Assembly: GCA_000435195.1 (NCBI GenBank)
Contig: FR880154.1
Location: 1-15,867 of the forward strand
Reading direction: 5' to 3'
Length of the DNA: 15,867 nt
Source: Clostridium sp. CAG:169
Lineage (GTDB): Bacteria; Bacillota; Clostridia; Oscillospirales; Ruminococcaceae
This document shows, piece after piece, positions 1 to 7,136 of this stretch. The first letter of the stretch is position 1; each line of letters begins with the position of its first letter. The position numbers and the translations under genes are program-made. Below the pieces are notes generated by a model. That model made no database searches. It had not been told where the DNA came from and saw only the letters and a list, made by a program, of their open reading frames with translations.

Positions 1-2
1 CC

Positions 3-1289
3 ACCTTCAGCCACCTGTATCAGGTGCTGCGCACCCGACAGTTTTCCTACCTGTGTGAGCTGGAAAACAGCTGTGACGACCCCTTTGACGCCTGGGACAA
101 GCAGGACCACCACACCATCGACATCACCAATCCCGACAGCTTTCCCTTTGTCTGCCGGATGATTGACGAGTACCGTCCGCTGTTCCGCACCCGCCTGTTT
201 AACCTGTGCGCGGACGAAACCTTTGATTTAGGCTTGGGAAGAAGTCAGGAATACTGTCGGCAGGTCGGCAAGGACACCGCCTATGTCGGCTTTGTCAAAA
301 AGCTGTGCGACCACCTCATCGAAAAAGGCTGCCGCCCGATGATGTGGGGGGACATCATCGGAAAATATCCCGATTTGGTGCAGCAGCTGCCCAAAGAGAT
401 GATCTACCTCAACTGGGGATATTCTCCGACGGTGAAGGAGGACGAAAGCCGACAGTTTGCACAGGCACAGGCAACCTTTTATAACTGTCCGGGTGTGCTG
501 AGCTGGTCCAGGCTGGTCAACAGCGTGCAGGATTCCTACCGGAACATCCGCAGGATGGCAGAGTATGCCCATCGCTTTGGAGCAGTAGGGCTGCTGAACA
601 CCGATTGGGGAGATTTCCACCACATCTGCCACCCGACCTTTAGCTTTCCGGGTGCGGCAATCGGCGCACAGTTTGGCTGGAGCGAGCAGCCGATGGAGTA
701 TGATGAGCTGATGCAGTCTATCTCGGTGCTGGAATTTGGGCAGCAGCTCCCGCAGGCAGCCGGTTGGATTGGGGAAATCGACCGGCACATCCTGTACAAC
801 TGGATGGCAATCTGCGTCTTTTATGAGTACCAGACCTACCACAAGCACAAGGGGACCGAGTCGGTCCGGCAGTTTGTGGACAGCCGCTTTTCCTCTGAGC
901 AGACAGCAGAGCAGGTGGAGGAACAAAACCGCTGCCTAAAACAGCTGCAAACCAAGCTGCTGGGCTGTGCTGTACACGCTTTGCCGCAGGGCAGGGAACG
1001 GCTCAATGCCTATGTGCTGGCAATCGACGGCTGCTGCCTGTTTAACCAAATGGGAGCGATGGCAGCCAATCTGGAATATCTGCACCGACCGGTCGATGCA
1101 GCGCAGGCAGGCGCTCTGGCAGAACAGCTGGAAAACTGGCTCTATTACTACAAACAGCTGTGGAGGACGGTCAGCAAGCAGTCGGAGCTGGGACGTATCG
1201 CAGAGGTACTTGGCTGGTGGGCAGACTATCTGCGGACAGTGGACTGCCGCAGCGGTGCGCTGTGCAGGGAGGCAAAACAGGCAGAATGA
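3..1289 (+). CDS. Family 20 glycosyl hydrolase (beta-N-acetylhexosaminidase-like), 5' end outside the window
   Basis: This is the C-terminal 428 codons of a GH20-type glycosidase. The reading frame is open to the left edge, so the true start lies upstream; the GTG at 24 is internal. The key sign is CADETFDLG (around 207-233), which holds the adjacent Asp-Glu pair (about 213-218). In GH20 enzymes this pair does substrate-assisted catalysis, with Glu as acid/base and Asp orienting the substrate N-acetyl group. Further barrel motifs fit the family: HLYQVLRT near the start, MMWGDII, YLNWGYSP, SWSRLVNS and NTDWGDFHH. The family removes terminal N-acetylhexosamine residues from glycans or glycoconjugates. 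No C-terminal anchor is visible, and whether the protein is exported cannot be judged without its N-terminus. The stop codon overlaps the start of the downstream regulator (ATGA), so the two are probably co-transcribed and translationally coupled. The family call is firm; the exact substrate is unknown. Confidence 0.85.
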   Translation, partial: TFSHLYQVLRTRQFSYLCELENSCDDPFDAWDKQDHHTIDITNPDSFPFVCRMIDEYRPLFRTRLFNLCADETFDLGLGRSQEYCRQVGKDTAYVGFVKKLCDHLIEKGCRPMMWGDIIGKYPDLVQQLPKEMIYLNWGYSPTVKEDESRQFAQAQATFYNCPGVLSWSRLVNSVQDSYRNIRRMAEYAHRFGAVGLLNTDWGDFHHICHPTFSFPGAAIGAQFGWSEQPMEYDELMQSISVLEFGQQLPQAAGWIGEIDRHILYNWMAICVFYEYQTYHKHKGTESVRQFVDSRFSSEQTAEQVEEQNRCLKQLQTKLLGCAVHALPQGRERLNAYVLAIDGCCLFNQMGAMAANLEYLHRPVDAAQAGALAEQLENWLYYYKQLWRTVSKQSELGRIAEVLGWWADYLRTVDCRSGALCREAKQAE

Positions 1290-2266
1290 AGGAAGTCTAC
1301 ATTGGTTCGATCATCCGAAAACGCAGGCAGGAGCTGGGACTGACCCAGGAGCAGCTGTGCCGCGGCATCTGCGAGACAGTGACCCTCTCGAGGATTGAAA
1401 ACGGCAAGCAGACCCCGTCCCGCAGCAAGCTCAATGCACTGCTGCAACGATTGGGGATGCCCGGGGAACGGTATTATGCGCTGCTCAGTGAGCAGGAGAT
1501 GAAGATTTCCAACCTGCAAACCGAAATCGTTTCCTGCAACGTGCTGGGTCAGCGGGAGCAGGGTTTAAAAAAACTGGATGAGCTTGAGCAGATGATGGAA
1601 GCGGACGATCATCTGACCAGACAGTTTGTGCTGCGTTGCCGGGCACTGCTGGGACGATGGGAGGACGGCAAGCTGGTCCCGTACAGTTTTCGGGAAAAGC
1701 AGATGCTGCTGTTTCGGGCAATCAGCCTGACGGTCCCTCATTTTTGTGTACAGGACATCTCCGGCAATCTGTACGGAGTGGATGAGCTGAAGATTATTAA
1801 CCAGATTGCGCTGGTCTATGCCGATTATGGGCAAACAAAAGCAGCAGTCAGCCTGTACAGCCAACTGCTGCAATATTTGGATGGGCACCTGCAAAGTCTG
1901 GAGCAGACCCGCCCGATGAAGATTTTGATCAGCTACAACTATGCGCGGGTTTTGTGTATGGAGCAGCAGAACGAGCAGGCAATTCAGGTCGCCCAACAGG
2001 GCATCGAATGTTCGGTGCAGTCGGGTCGTTCCAGCTGCATGGGCGGGCTGCTGTTTGTCATCGCGCAGTCGTTGCACCAGCTGCACCGCGAAGAGGAAAG
2101 CAAGCGCTATTTTTACCAGTCCTACTTCTATTACTGCTCGATGCAGGACAACAAAAATGCACAGCTGATGAAGGAGAACATTGAGGAGTATTTTGGCGAG
2201 CCGATGCCCTATTGGATGTCACCGGCACCGTCCGGGAACTTGCCGTCCAGCAGCATGATGCCGTAA
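1286..2266 (+). CDS. XRE-family HTH / TPR transcriptional regulator (RRNPP-like)
   Basis: This 326-residue protein has an N-terminal XRE helix-turn-helix (about residues 6-60; IIRKRRQELGLTQEQL, then LSRIENGKQTPS) followed by a long all-helical region (about 70-310) with TPR-like helical pairs. It has no membrane segment or signal peptide. HTH plus C-terminal TPR repeats is the layout of peptide-responsive regulators such as Rgg, PlcR, PrgX and NprR (RRNPP superfamily). The frame stays open 42 codons upstream, but the ATG at 1286 is preferred: it overlaps the glycosidase stop as ATGA, lies about 13 bases after GGGAGG, and starts directly before the HTH. The last 58 bases overlap a convergent gene for a small secreted peptide, which is the most informative part of its context. 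It may respond to that peptide and may also influence the upstream glycosidase gene. The HTH call is secure; peptide sensing is inferred. Confidence 0.85.
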   Translation: MKEVYIGSIIRKRRQELGLTQEQLCRGICETVTLSRIENGKQTPSRSKLNALLQRLGMPGERYYALLSEQEMKISNLQTEIVSCNVLGQREQGLKKLDELEQMMEADDHLTRQFVLRCRALLGRWEDGKLVPYSFREKQMLLFRAISLTVPHFCVQDISGNLYGVDELKIINQIALVYADYGQTKAAVSLYSQLLQYLDGHLQSLEQTRPMKILISYNYARVLCMEQQNEQAIQVAQQGIECSVQSGRSSCMGGLLFVIAQSLHQLHREEESKRYFYQSYFYYCSMQDNKNAQLMKENIEEYFGEPMPYWMSPAPSGNLPSSSMMP

Positions 2267-2397
2267 TCCTCGTCGCTTTCGGAAATCTGTGCAGTCAGTG
2301 GGTCGATGGTCAGCCTTTGAGCCTTTACCTGTGGCAGGAAGCGGGCAGCGCCCAGACACAGCAAAGCGGCAAGGATGAGGGAAAAACATTTTTTCAT
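2209..2397 (-). CDS. Small secreted pro-peptide, candidate signalling peptide for the convergent XRE-TPR regulator
   Basis: This 62-codon gene encodes a typical export signal (MKKCFSLILAALLCLGAARF), a possible cleavage region around PQVKAQ (residues 22-27), and a short polar, acidic tail with SESDEDYG and a C-terminal DGKFPDGAGDIQ. The ATG is preceded on its own strand by AGAAGGA with a 6-base spacer (CTTCCC), an excellent ribosome binding site. The same frame runs on upstream to 3219, but that part is antisense to the redox gene and looks non-coding. The gene converges on the XRE-TPR regulator and overlaps its 3' end by 58 bases. Some streptococcal shp genes have this convergent, overlapping arrangement with rgg. 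Signal peptide plus short tail beside an HTH-TPR regulator is the usual form of PapR/SHP/NprX-type pheromone precursors. The coding call is fairly strong; the pheromone role is inference, and the mature peptide cannot be defined from the sequence. Confidence 0.7.
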   Translation of the reverse strand: MKKCFSLILAALLCLGAARFLPQVKAQRLTIDPLTAQISESDEDYGIMLLDGKFPDGAGDIQ

Positions 2398-2438
2398 GGG
2401 AAGTCCTTCTTTCTTTTGTGGATGGAGGTGGATGCTCG

Positions 2439-2457
2439 TACAACCGAAGTATACAAC
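2439..2457 (-). promoter_or_regulatory. Possible promoter/operator of the small peptide gene
   Basis: A TATACT -10-like hexamer on the minus strand (2448-2453) sits about 50 bases upstream of the peptide start. It lies within a pair of direct repeats (TACAAC on the plus strand at 2439-2444 and 2452-2457, 13 bases apart). No good -35 hexamer stands at 16-18 bases, as would be expected if an activator is required. This is suggestive only. Confidence 0.3.
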
Positions 2458-2542
2458 AGCATCGTTGCAAAATCTGTCGAAAGAAGGCGGAGAATCATGG
2501 GCGGATGATATTTTAGGACTAGGATTTTGGCGGAAAATCGTG

Positions 2543-2548
2543 TATAAT
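2543..2548 (+). promoter_or_regulatory. -10 element for the redox fusion gene
   Basis: A perfect TATAAT lies 72 bases before the start codon of the oxidoreductase gene. The -35 position (about 2520-2525, TAGGAT) matches the consensus poorly, so the promoter may depend on an activator or be intrinsically weak. The predicted transcription start is around 2555, just before the palindrome at 2568. Confidence 0.5.
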
Positions 2549-2567
2549 AAAGACGAAAAAGCCGAGT

Positions 2568-2586
2568 GGACGAAGGACCTTCGTCC
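2568..2586 (+). promoter_or_regulatory. Perfect 9-bp palindrome in the 5' untranslated region, candidate operator
   Basis: GGACGAAGG and CCTTCGTCC are exact inverted arms around a single central A. The palindrome begins 19 bases after the TATAAT and ends 33 bases before the start codon. That position suits a repressor operator just downstream of the transcription start. It could also form an 8-bp RNA hairpin with a 3-base loop, but no T-run follows, so it is not a terminator. The cognate regulator is unknown. Confidence 0.5.
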
Positions 2587-2619
2587 GATGAAAATGGAAT
2601 AGGAAAGTGGGGTACTCAA

Positions 2620-5199
2620 ATGAATGTACTGATCATTGGCGGCGTAGCTGCCGGTACCAAAGCAGCGGCAAAAATCAAACGCCTGTCGCCCGATGCACAG
2701 GTGACCATCCTGACAAAGGGCAGGGACATCTCCTATGCAGGATGCGGACTGCCGTACTATGTCGGCGGTCTGATTGAGCATAAGGAAGAACTGATTGTCA
2801 ATACACCTGCAAAATTTACCGCTTTGACCGGAGCAAACGTTCTGGTTGAGCGGGAGGTGACCGCCCTGCTGCCGCAGAGCAGGGAAGCAGTGGCAAAGAA
2901 TCTGCGCACCGGGGCAGAGGAGCGATACAGCTTTGACGAGTGTATCATCGCAAGCGGCGCTTCCTCCATCATCCCGCCGCTGCCGGGAGTATCCCTGCCG
3001 GGTGTGTTCACCATCCGCACACCGCAGGATGCCATCGACCTGCGGGAGTATTTGGAGCAGAACAATGCAAAGCGTGCCGTGGTCGCAGGAGGCGGCTTCA
3101 TCGGACTGGAGATGGCAGAAAACCTGATGGAACAGGGTCTGTCGGTCACCGTCATCGACATGGCAGAGCAGATTATGCCCGGCTTTGACCCGGAGATGGC
3201 AGAGCTTGCCAAAAATCACCTGGAAAAGCAGGGCATCAAGGTCCGCCTAAACACCCGTCTGGAGGCAGTGACCGGCACCACACAGGCACAGGGCGTGCAG
3301 GTGGCAGGAGAAGAGCTGAAGGCGGATGTGGTCGTCCTGTCGCTGGGCATCCGTCCAAACACCGCCTTTTTGAAGGAGAGCGGCATCCGGCTGATGCCGA
3401 ACGGAACCATCGCAGTGGATGCACAGATGCGCACCAATCTGCCGCACATCTATGCAGCAGGCGACTGTGTTACCGTCAAAAACCGTCTGACCGGAGAGGA
3501 CACCTGGTCGCCGATGGGTTCCTCCGCCAATATGGAGGGCAGAATATTGGCACAGGTGCTGTGCGGGGAAGAAGCCTCCTATCCGGGTGTGCTGGGCACC
3601 GCAGTGGTCAAGCTGCCGCAGCTGAATGCAGGACGCACCGGCTTGAGCGAGCAGGCAGCCTGCCAGGCAGGATATTCGATAATTTCGGTCACAGCGGTCA
3701 CCGACGACAAGGCACACTATTACCCGGGCTCGAACCCGTTCATCATCAAGTTGATTGCCGACCGCGACAGCAAAAAACTGCTGGGCGTGCAGGTTTTGGG
3801 TGCAGGCGCAGTGGATAAGATTGTGGACGTTGGCGTGGTCGCTCTGACGATGGGCGCAACAATCGACCAGCTGCAAAATATGGACATGGCGTATGCGCCT
3901 CCGTTTTCCACCGCCATCCATCCGTTTGTTACCGCTGTCAACCTGCTGGAAAACAAGCTGGCGGGCAAGTTAGACAGCATCACGCCGCTGGAATTTTTGC
4001 AGGGCAAGGCAGAGGACTACCGAATCGTCGACGCAGCCATTCAGCCAAAAATTGCCGGCGCACCGTATGTGAACCTGACAGAGGTAAACGGCGAGGTGAA
4101 GGGTCTTGGCAAGGAGGAAAAACTGCTGCTGGTCTGCGACAAGGGCAAGCGCGCCTACCTGCTGCAAAATCGTCTGCGCCACTTTGGCTACACCAACACC
4201 AAGGTGCTGGAGGGCGGTTTGACCGTCAACCGGATGCCAAAGCAGAGCGGTCAGGTGACCATCAGCGCCGAGGACATCAAGCGGGTCAAGGCGTGGGGAT
4301 TTTTGCATAACAAAGGTACCGACTGCTTCAATGCCCGCATCATCACCCGCAACGGAAAAATCACCGCAGAGGAAAGCGCCTGCATCACCGAGGCAGCGCA
4401 GCGCTTTGGCAGCGGCGAGCTGGAGATGACCTCCCGTATGACCATCGAGATTCCGGGCGTGCCGTTTGATAAAATTGAAGAGCTGCGCGCCTTTGTAGCG
4501 GAGTACGGTCTGGAAACCGGCGGCACCGGCTCGAAGGTAAGACCGGTGGTTGCCTGCAAGGGTACCACCTGTCAGTACGGACTGCTGGACAGCTTTGACC
4601 TCTCCAGAAAGATTCACGACCGCTTCTATAAAGGCTACGAATCGGTCAAGCTGCCGCACAAATTCAAGATTGCCGTCGGAGGCTGCCCGAACAACTGCGT
4701 CAAGCCAAACCTCAACGATTTGGGCGTGGTCGGTCAGCGCATCCCGGGCTTTCAGGCGGACATCTGCCGCGGCTGTAAGGTCTGCCAGGTGGAAAACACC
4801 TGTCCGGTCCATGCAGCAAAGGTGGTGGACGGCGTTCTGAAGATTGACCCGAACCTGTGCAACAACTGCGGTCGCTGCATCGGTACCTGCCCGTTCAAGG
4901 CAATGCCGACCGGCGAGTATGGATACCGCATCTATATCGGCGGACGCTGGGGTAAGAAATATGCCCACGGCAAACCGCTGGACCCTGTGTTTACCTCGGA
5001 GGAAGAGGTGATGCAGGTCATCGAGAAGGCAATCCTGCTCTTCCGCGAACAGGGCAAGACCGGCGAGCGTTTCTCGGATACCATCGAGCGTCTGGGCTTT
5101 GAAAATGTCCAGAGCCAGCTGCTGGGTTCCGAGCTGCTGGAAAGAAAGGACCAGATCATCGGCGCGAAGCTGCATCTGGTCGGCGGCGCAACCTGCTGA
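2620..5199 (+). CDS. Multidomain redox fusion: CoA-disulfide reductase-like flavoprotein, rhodanese, siroheme reductase-like module, 2x[4Fe-4S]
   Basis: This 859-residue protein joins several redox modules. Residues 1-450 are a FAD/NAD(P) oxidoreductase of the CoA-disulfide reductase/NADH oxidase group: IIGGVAAG FAD loop at 5-12, active-site Cys42 in SYAGCGLPYY, NAD loop VVAGGGFIG at 154-162, YAAGDC at 278-283, HYYPG at 366-370 and AYAPPFS at 424-430. About 455-540 is a rhodanese domain with the CDKGKR loop (Cys506). About 555-700 resembles a sulfite/nitrite reductase, with a possible siroheme-[4Fe-4S] ligand set C646-x4-C651 and C689-x3-C693. Two ferredoxin motifs follow (C716/719/722/728 and C747/750/753/757). 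Together they suggest cytoplasmic handling of persulfide, polysulfide or sulfite using NAD(P)H; the exact reaction is inferred. The ATG at 2620 is chosen because it directly precedes the FAD loop and has GTGGGG 7 bases upstream. The gene stands alone, with its own promoter and terminator. Confidence 0.85.
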   Translation: MNVLIIGGVAAGTKAAAKIKRLSPDAQVTILTKGRDISYAGCGLPYYVGGLIEHKEELIVNTPAKFTALTGANVLVEREVTALLPQSREAVAKNLRTGAEERYSFDECIIASGASSIIPPLPGVSLPGVFTIRTPQDAIDLREYLEQNNAKRAVVAGGGFIGLEMAENLMEQGLSVTVIDMAEQIMPGFDPEMAELAKNHLEKQGIKVRLNTRLEAVTGTTQAQGVQVAGEELKADVVVLSLGIRPNTAFLKESGIRLMPNGTIAVDAQMRTNLPHIYAAGDCVTVKNRLTGEDTWSPMGSSANMEGRILAQVLCGEEASYPGVLGTAVVKLPQLNAGRTGLSEQAACQAGYSIISVTAVTDDKAHYYPGSNPFIIKLIADRDSKKLLGVQVLGAGAVDKIVDVGVVALTMGATIDQLQNMDMAYAPPFSTAIHPFVTAVNLLENKLAGKLDSITPLEFLQGKAEDYRIVDAAIQPKIAGAPYVNLTEVNGEVKGLGKEEKLLLVCDKGKRAYLLQNRLRHFGYTNTKVLEGGLTVNRMPKQSGQVTISAEDIKRVKAWGFLHNKGTDCFNARIITRNGKITAEESACITEAAQRFGSGELEMTSRMTIEIPGVPFDKIEELRAFVAEYGLETGGTGSKVRPVVACKGTTCQYGLLDSFDLSRKIHDRFYKGYESVKLPHKFKIAVGGCPNNCVKPNLNDLGVVGQRIPGFQADICRGCKVCQVENTCPVHAAKVVDGVLKIDPNLCNNCGRCIGTCPFKAMPTGEYGYRIYIGGRWGKKYAHGKPLDPVFTSEEEVMQVIEKAILLFREQGKTGERFSDTIERLGFENVQSQLLGSELLERKDQIIGAKLHLVGGATC

Positions 5200-5263
5200 T
5201 TTCTAATTAAAAACAGGGAAGCATCCGAAGGGGGCACACCCATAAGGAAGTAATTGTTAAATT

Positions 5264-5303
5264 GCAGGGCAGCATAGCGGTTTGCTATGCTGTCTTGCTT
5301 TTT
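5264..5303 (+). terminator. Intrinsic terminator after the redox fusion gene
   Basis: A 15-bp stem with two G-U pairs (5264-5278 with 5284-5298) contains the perfect core CAGCATAGC/GCTATGCTG. It has the loop GGTTT and is followed by five T residues. It ends the + strand transcription unit and lies close to where the GC-rich host-like sequence gives way to AT-rich sequence. Confidence 0.85.
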
Positions 5304-5474
5304 GTTGCCTTTAGGCTGGTTCTACCAGGGGTAAATAAAAAAGCCTTGGCAAATAAATTGATGGAAACTAGTAGTAAGCAACATAAATAGATGTAATTTC
5401 CTTAAAAGAAAATCTTGTGAGAAAAAACATATAAAAGGTTAGAAAGCACTGTAAACCTTAAAAAGACACGCATG
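5304..5474. other. AT-rich intergenic junction, no gene seen
   Basis: Between the redox gene and the recombinase remnant I find no open reading frame with a ribosome binding site and no recognisable RNA gene. The one structural element is the small inverted repeat CTGGT-TCT-ACCAG at 5316-5328, which resembles the hairpin at 5475-5488. This stretch probably holds the left boundary of the foreign segment, but no clear attachment site or target duplication can be defined. Confidence 0.5.
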
Positions 5475-5590
5475 ACTGGTTTACCAGTTGCGGAGCGAGC
5501 GATGCGATGATATTTTCAGTACCCCTTCGAGGGGTCAGCAAGTACTGACCCCACTGGGGTCTGAGCAAACCACTAGTAAACTAGTGGTTT
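5475..5590. repeat. Cluster of nested inverted repeats at the end of the recombinase remnant
   Basis: Five inverted repeats lie in 116 bases: ACTGGT-TT-ACCAGT (5475-5488); CCCCT-TCG-AGGGG (5522-5534); GGGGTCAG paired with CTGACCCC (5531-5538/5545-5552); GACCCC-ACT-GGGGTC (5547-5561); and AAACCACTAGT-AA-ACTAGTGGTTT (5567-5590). The middle three share arms, so only some can form at once. The outer two have related 14-base cores (ACTGGTTTACCAGT, and ACTAGTTTACTAGT on the opposite strand) that differ only by two paired, compensating changes. No clear T-run follows, so they are not ordinary terminators. They may be an element end, a small dispersed repeat, or a structured RNA. Confidence 0.6.
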
Positions 5591-6200
5591 TGATTCTCTG
5601 CCGTTCAATGGTCTGCTTATTCTCGTCCTGTTCCAGTTCTCCGATAAAGTTCCATACAATCTGTATCTTCTGTCTGCGGTGTCCGCTTGATTTATCCGGC
5701 GCATGGACGATGATTTTCTTTACAAACTCATTGACGATAGTGGGAGTTAATTTGGTTATTCTCACATACTTGCGGATGATGGCGGTGAAGCTGTCAAAAT
5801 CGCTTTTATTCTGTTCGTAGGTATCGACTTCCTGTTGTTCTGCCTTTACCTTTTCCGTCAGCTCTTTTTGTTCTGCTTCATACTCTGCGGACAGCTTCAA
5901 AAATCGCTCATGGCTGATTGTGCCGTTGATGTCGTCCTCATAAATCCGCTTGAAAATCCGGTCAAGTTCTGCAATCCGTTTTCTTGCCTGTCCGACCTCA
6001 CGCCGTTTGCGTTTTATGTCCTTTTCCGCTTCATCAAATCGCTGTTTCTGTATCAATTCCATAAAAGCAGTGATGTCCTCATAGAACATGGCAGTTACGG
6101 CAAATATCTGATTGAGAACGATTTTCCGCAGGACTTCTTCTCTGATGAAGTGTGCCGTACAATCTCCTGTATTGAGACGAGATTTGTCAAGGTGATTTTC
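5535..6200 (-). pseudogene. C-terminal remnant of a large serine recombinase (TnpX/DUF4368 type)
   Basis: This is a frame of about 220 codons encoding the distal part of a large serine recombinase. It starts with the segment after the zinc ribbon (SRLNTGDCTAHFIREEVL), then a coiled coil rich in K/R/E (RRREVGQARKRIAELDRIFKRIYEDDINGTISHERF), then the DUF4368-type end (RKYVRITKLTPTIVNEFV, IIVHAPDKSSG, VWNFIGEL). The resolvase catalytic domain with its nucleophilic Ser, the recombinase domain and most of the zinc ribbon are missing, so it cannot be active alone. Residues upstream of about 6190 do not look like the family, which marks a breakpoint. The last 18 codons (TTSLLVV... to TGA at 5535) are encoded by the inverted-repeat cluster and may be acquired. 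An N-terminal fragment of the same family lies in the same orientation at the right end of the window. Confidence 0.85.
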
Positions 6201-6271
6201 TGATAAAAAAACACTTTTTTTAGAAGGCTTTATATACAGCACCCTTTATCATAAATCTCTGTATTTACAAT

Positions 6272-6318
6272 AAAAAAAGACCAGCGTATGGATATAATGC
6301 AATCTCAGCGCTGGTCTT
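6272..6318 (-). terminator. Intrinsic terminator of the kdpDE transcript
   Basis: Ten-base arms AAGACCAGCG (6277-6286) and CGCTGGTCTT (6309-6318) enclose a 22-base loop. Read on the minus strand the stem runs straight into seven T residues (A-tract 6272-6278). It lies about 115 bases after the kdpE stop and so ends the kdp locus. The loop is longer than usual, but arms and T-run are clear. Confidence 0.75.
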
Positions 6319-6434
6319 CTCTAATGTTGGTCTATTTCTCACAAAGAGACACCTTAATAATTTTCAGGATGTAAAAATACTGTATTTATCCAAACAGAAT
6401 GATAAATGACATTTCCGAATATACAATCAAATCT

Positions 6435-7136
6435 TTACTCTACCCGCAGCATTCGATAACCAACACCGATATGTGTCTGAATATATTTGGGGGACTCAGG
6501 GGTTGTTTCTATTTTCTTACGAAGAGTCGCCATAAAGACTCGAAGAGAAGCAATATCATTTTCCCAGCTGTGCCCCCATATTTTTTGTGTAATGTAGGTG
6601 TGGGTCAGAACCTTTCCTACATTTTGAGAAAGGATACACAACAGTTTATACTCGATTGGTGTCAAATGTAATTCCTGCTCATTCAAGTAAGCACATCCAG
6701 CGGCATAATCAATCCGAAGCTGTCCATTGGAAAAGACTGCTGCACCTGCCGAAGATTCGCTTTCCATCATTGCAATTCTCCGCTGGGTAACACGAAGGCG
6801 AGCCAATAGCTCTTCCACAGAAAATGGTTTTGTAAGATAATCATCTGCACCAGCATCCAAAGCGTCTATCTTATCGGTATCTTCGCTCCTTGCGCTAATG
6901 ACAATAATTGGCATATTAGACCATGTTCTGATTTTTTTGATCACATCCACGCCGTCTATGTCCGGTAAACCCAAATCCAAAAGCACAATATCCGGATTGT
7001 GGGAAGATGCTTCTAAAATTGCAGCCTTCCCATTGGGAGCCGTTAGATGCCGGTAATCATGTGCCTTCAATGTGGTTGTAATCAAATTTTTCACGGAAGA
7101 ATCATCTTCCACAACTAAAATAAGTGGTTTATTCAT
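6435..7136 (-). CDS. kdpE: KdpE, OmpR-family response regulator of the K+ two-component system
   Basis: This 233-residue response regulator has a receiver domain (1-120) with acidic residues D11/D12, phosphoacceptor D54 (VLLDLGLPD), S81 and K103 (LTKPFSVEE), followed by an OmpR/PhoB winged helix (about 135-230: LTPIEYKLL, IWGHSWENDIASLRVFMATLRKKIE, IGVGYRM). Adjacency to kdpD identifies it as KdpE. The family is phosphorylated by KdpD under K+ limitation or osmotic stress and activates kdp transcription. The frame extends 30 codons upstream, but the ATG at 7136 is chosen: it follows GAGGAGG by 8-9 bases and overlaps the end of kdpD by 8 bases, which implies translational coupling. Its likely targets are the 11-bp-phased direct repeats described below. 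Length is normal and no defect is visible. Confidence 0.95.
   Translation of the reverse strand: MNKPLILVVEDDSSVKNLITTTLKAHDYRHLTAPNGKAAILEASSHNPDIVLLDLGLPDIDGVDVIKKIRTWSNMPIIVISARSEDTDKIDALDAGADDYLTKPFSVEELLARLRVTQRRIAMMESESSAGAAVFSNGQLRIDYAAGCAYLNEQELHLTPIEYKLLCILSQNVGKVLTHTYITQKIWGHSWENDIASLRVFMATLRKKIETTPESPKYIQTHIGVGYRMLRVE

Noticed and set aside
1160..1285. Upstream start for the XRE-TPR regulator
   Set aside because: The extra 42 residues overlap the glycosidase in another frame and look random. ATG 1286 with the ATGA overlap directly precedes the HTH.
2398..3219. Upstream extension of the small peptide frame on the minus strand (336 codons in total)
   Set aside because: It is antisense to the N-terminal domain of the redox gene, whose motifs are unmistakable. 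Only the last 62 codons have their own ribosome binding site and signal-peptide start.
3970..5175. 401-codon open frame on the minus strand opposite the redox gene
   Set aside because: It is a composition effect of GC-rich codons on the coding strand, with no domain pattern or ribosome binding site.
5475..5590. CRISPR array
   Set aside because: The repeats are inverted, differ in length and have no regular spacers.
5535..6242. Intact short recombinase gene starting at the first Met near 6242
   Set aside because: The first residues do not resemble the family, and the catalytic domain is absent, so it is a remnant rather than a gene.
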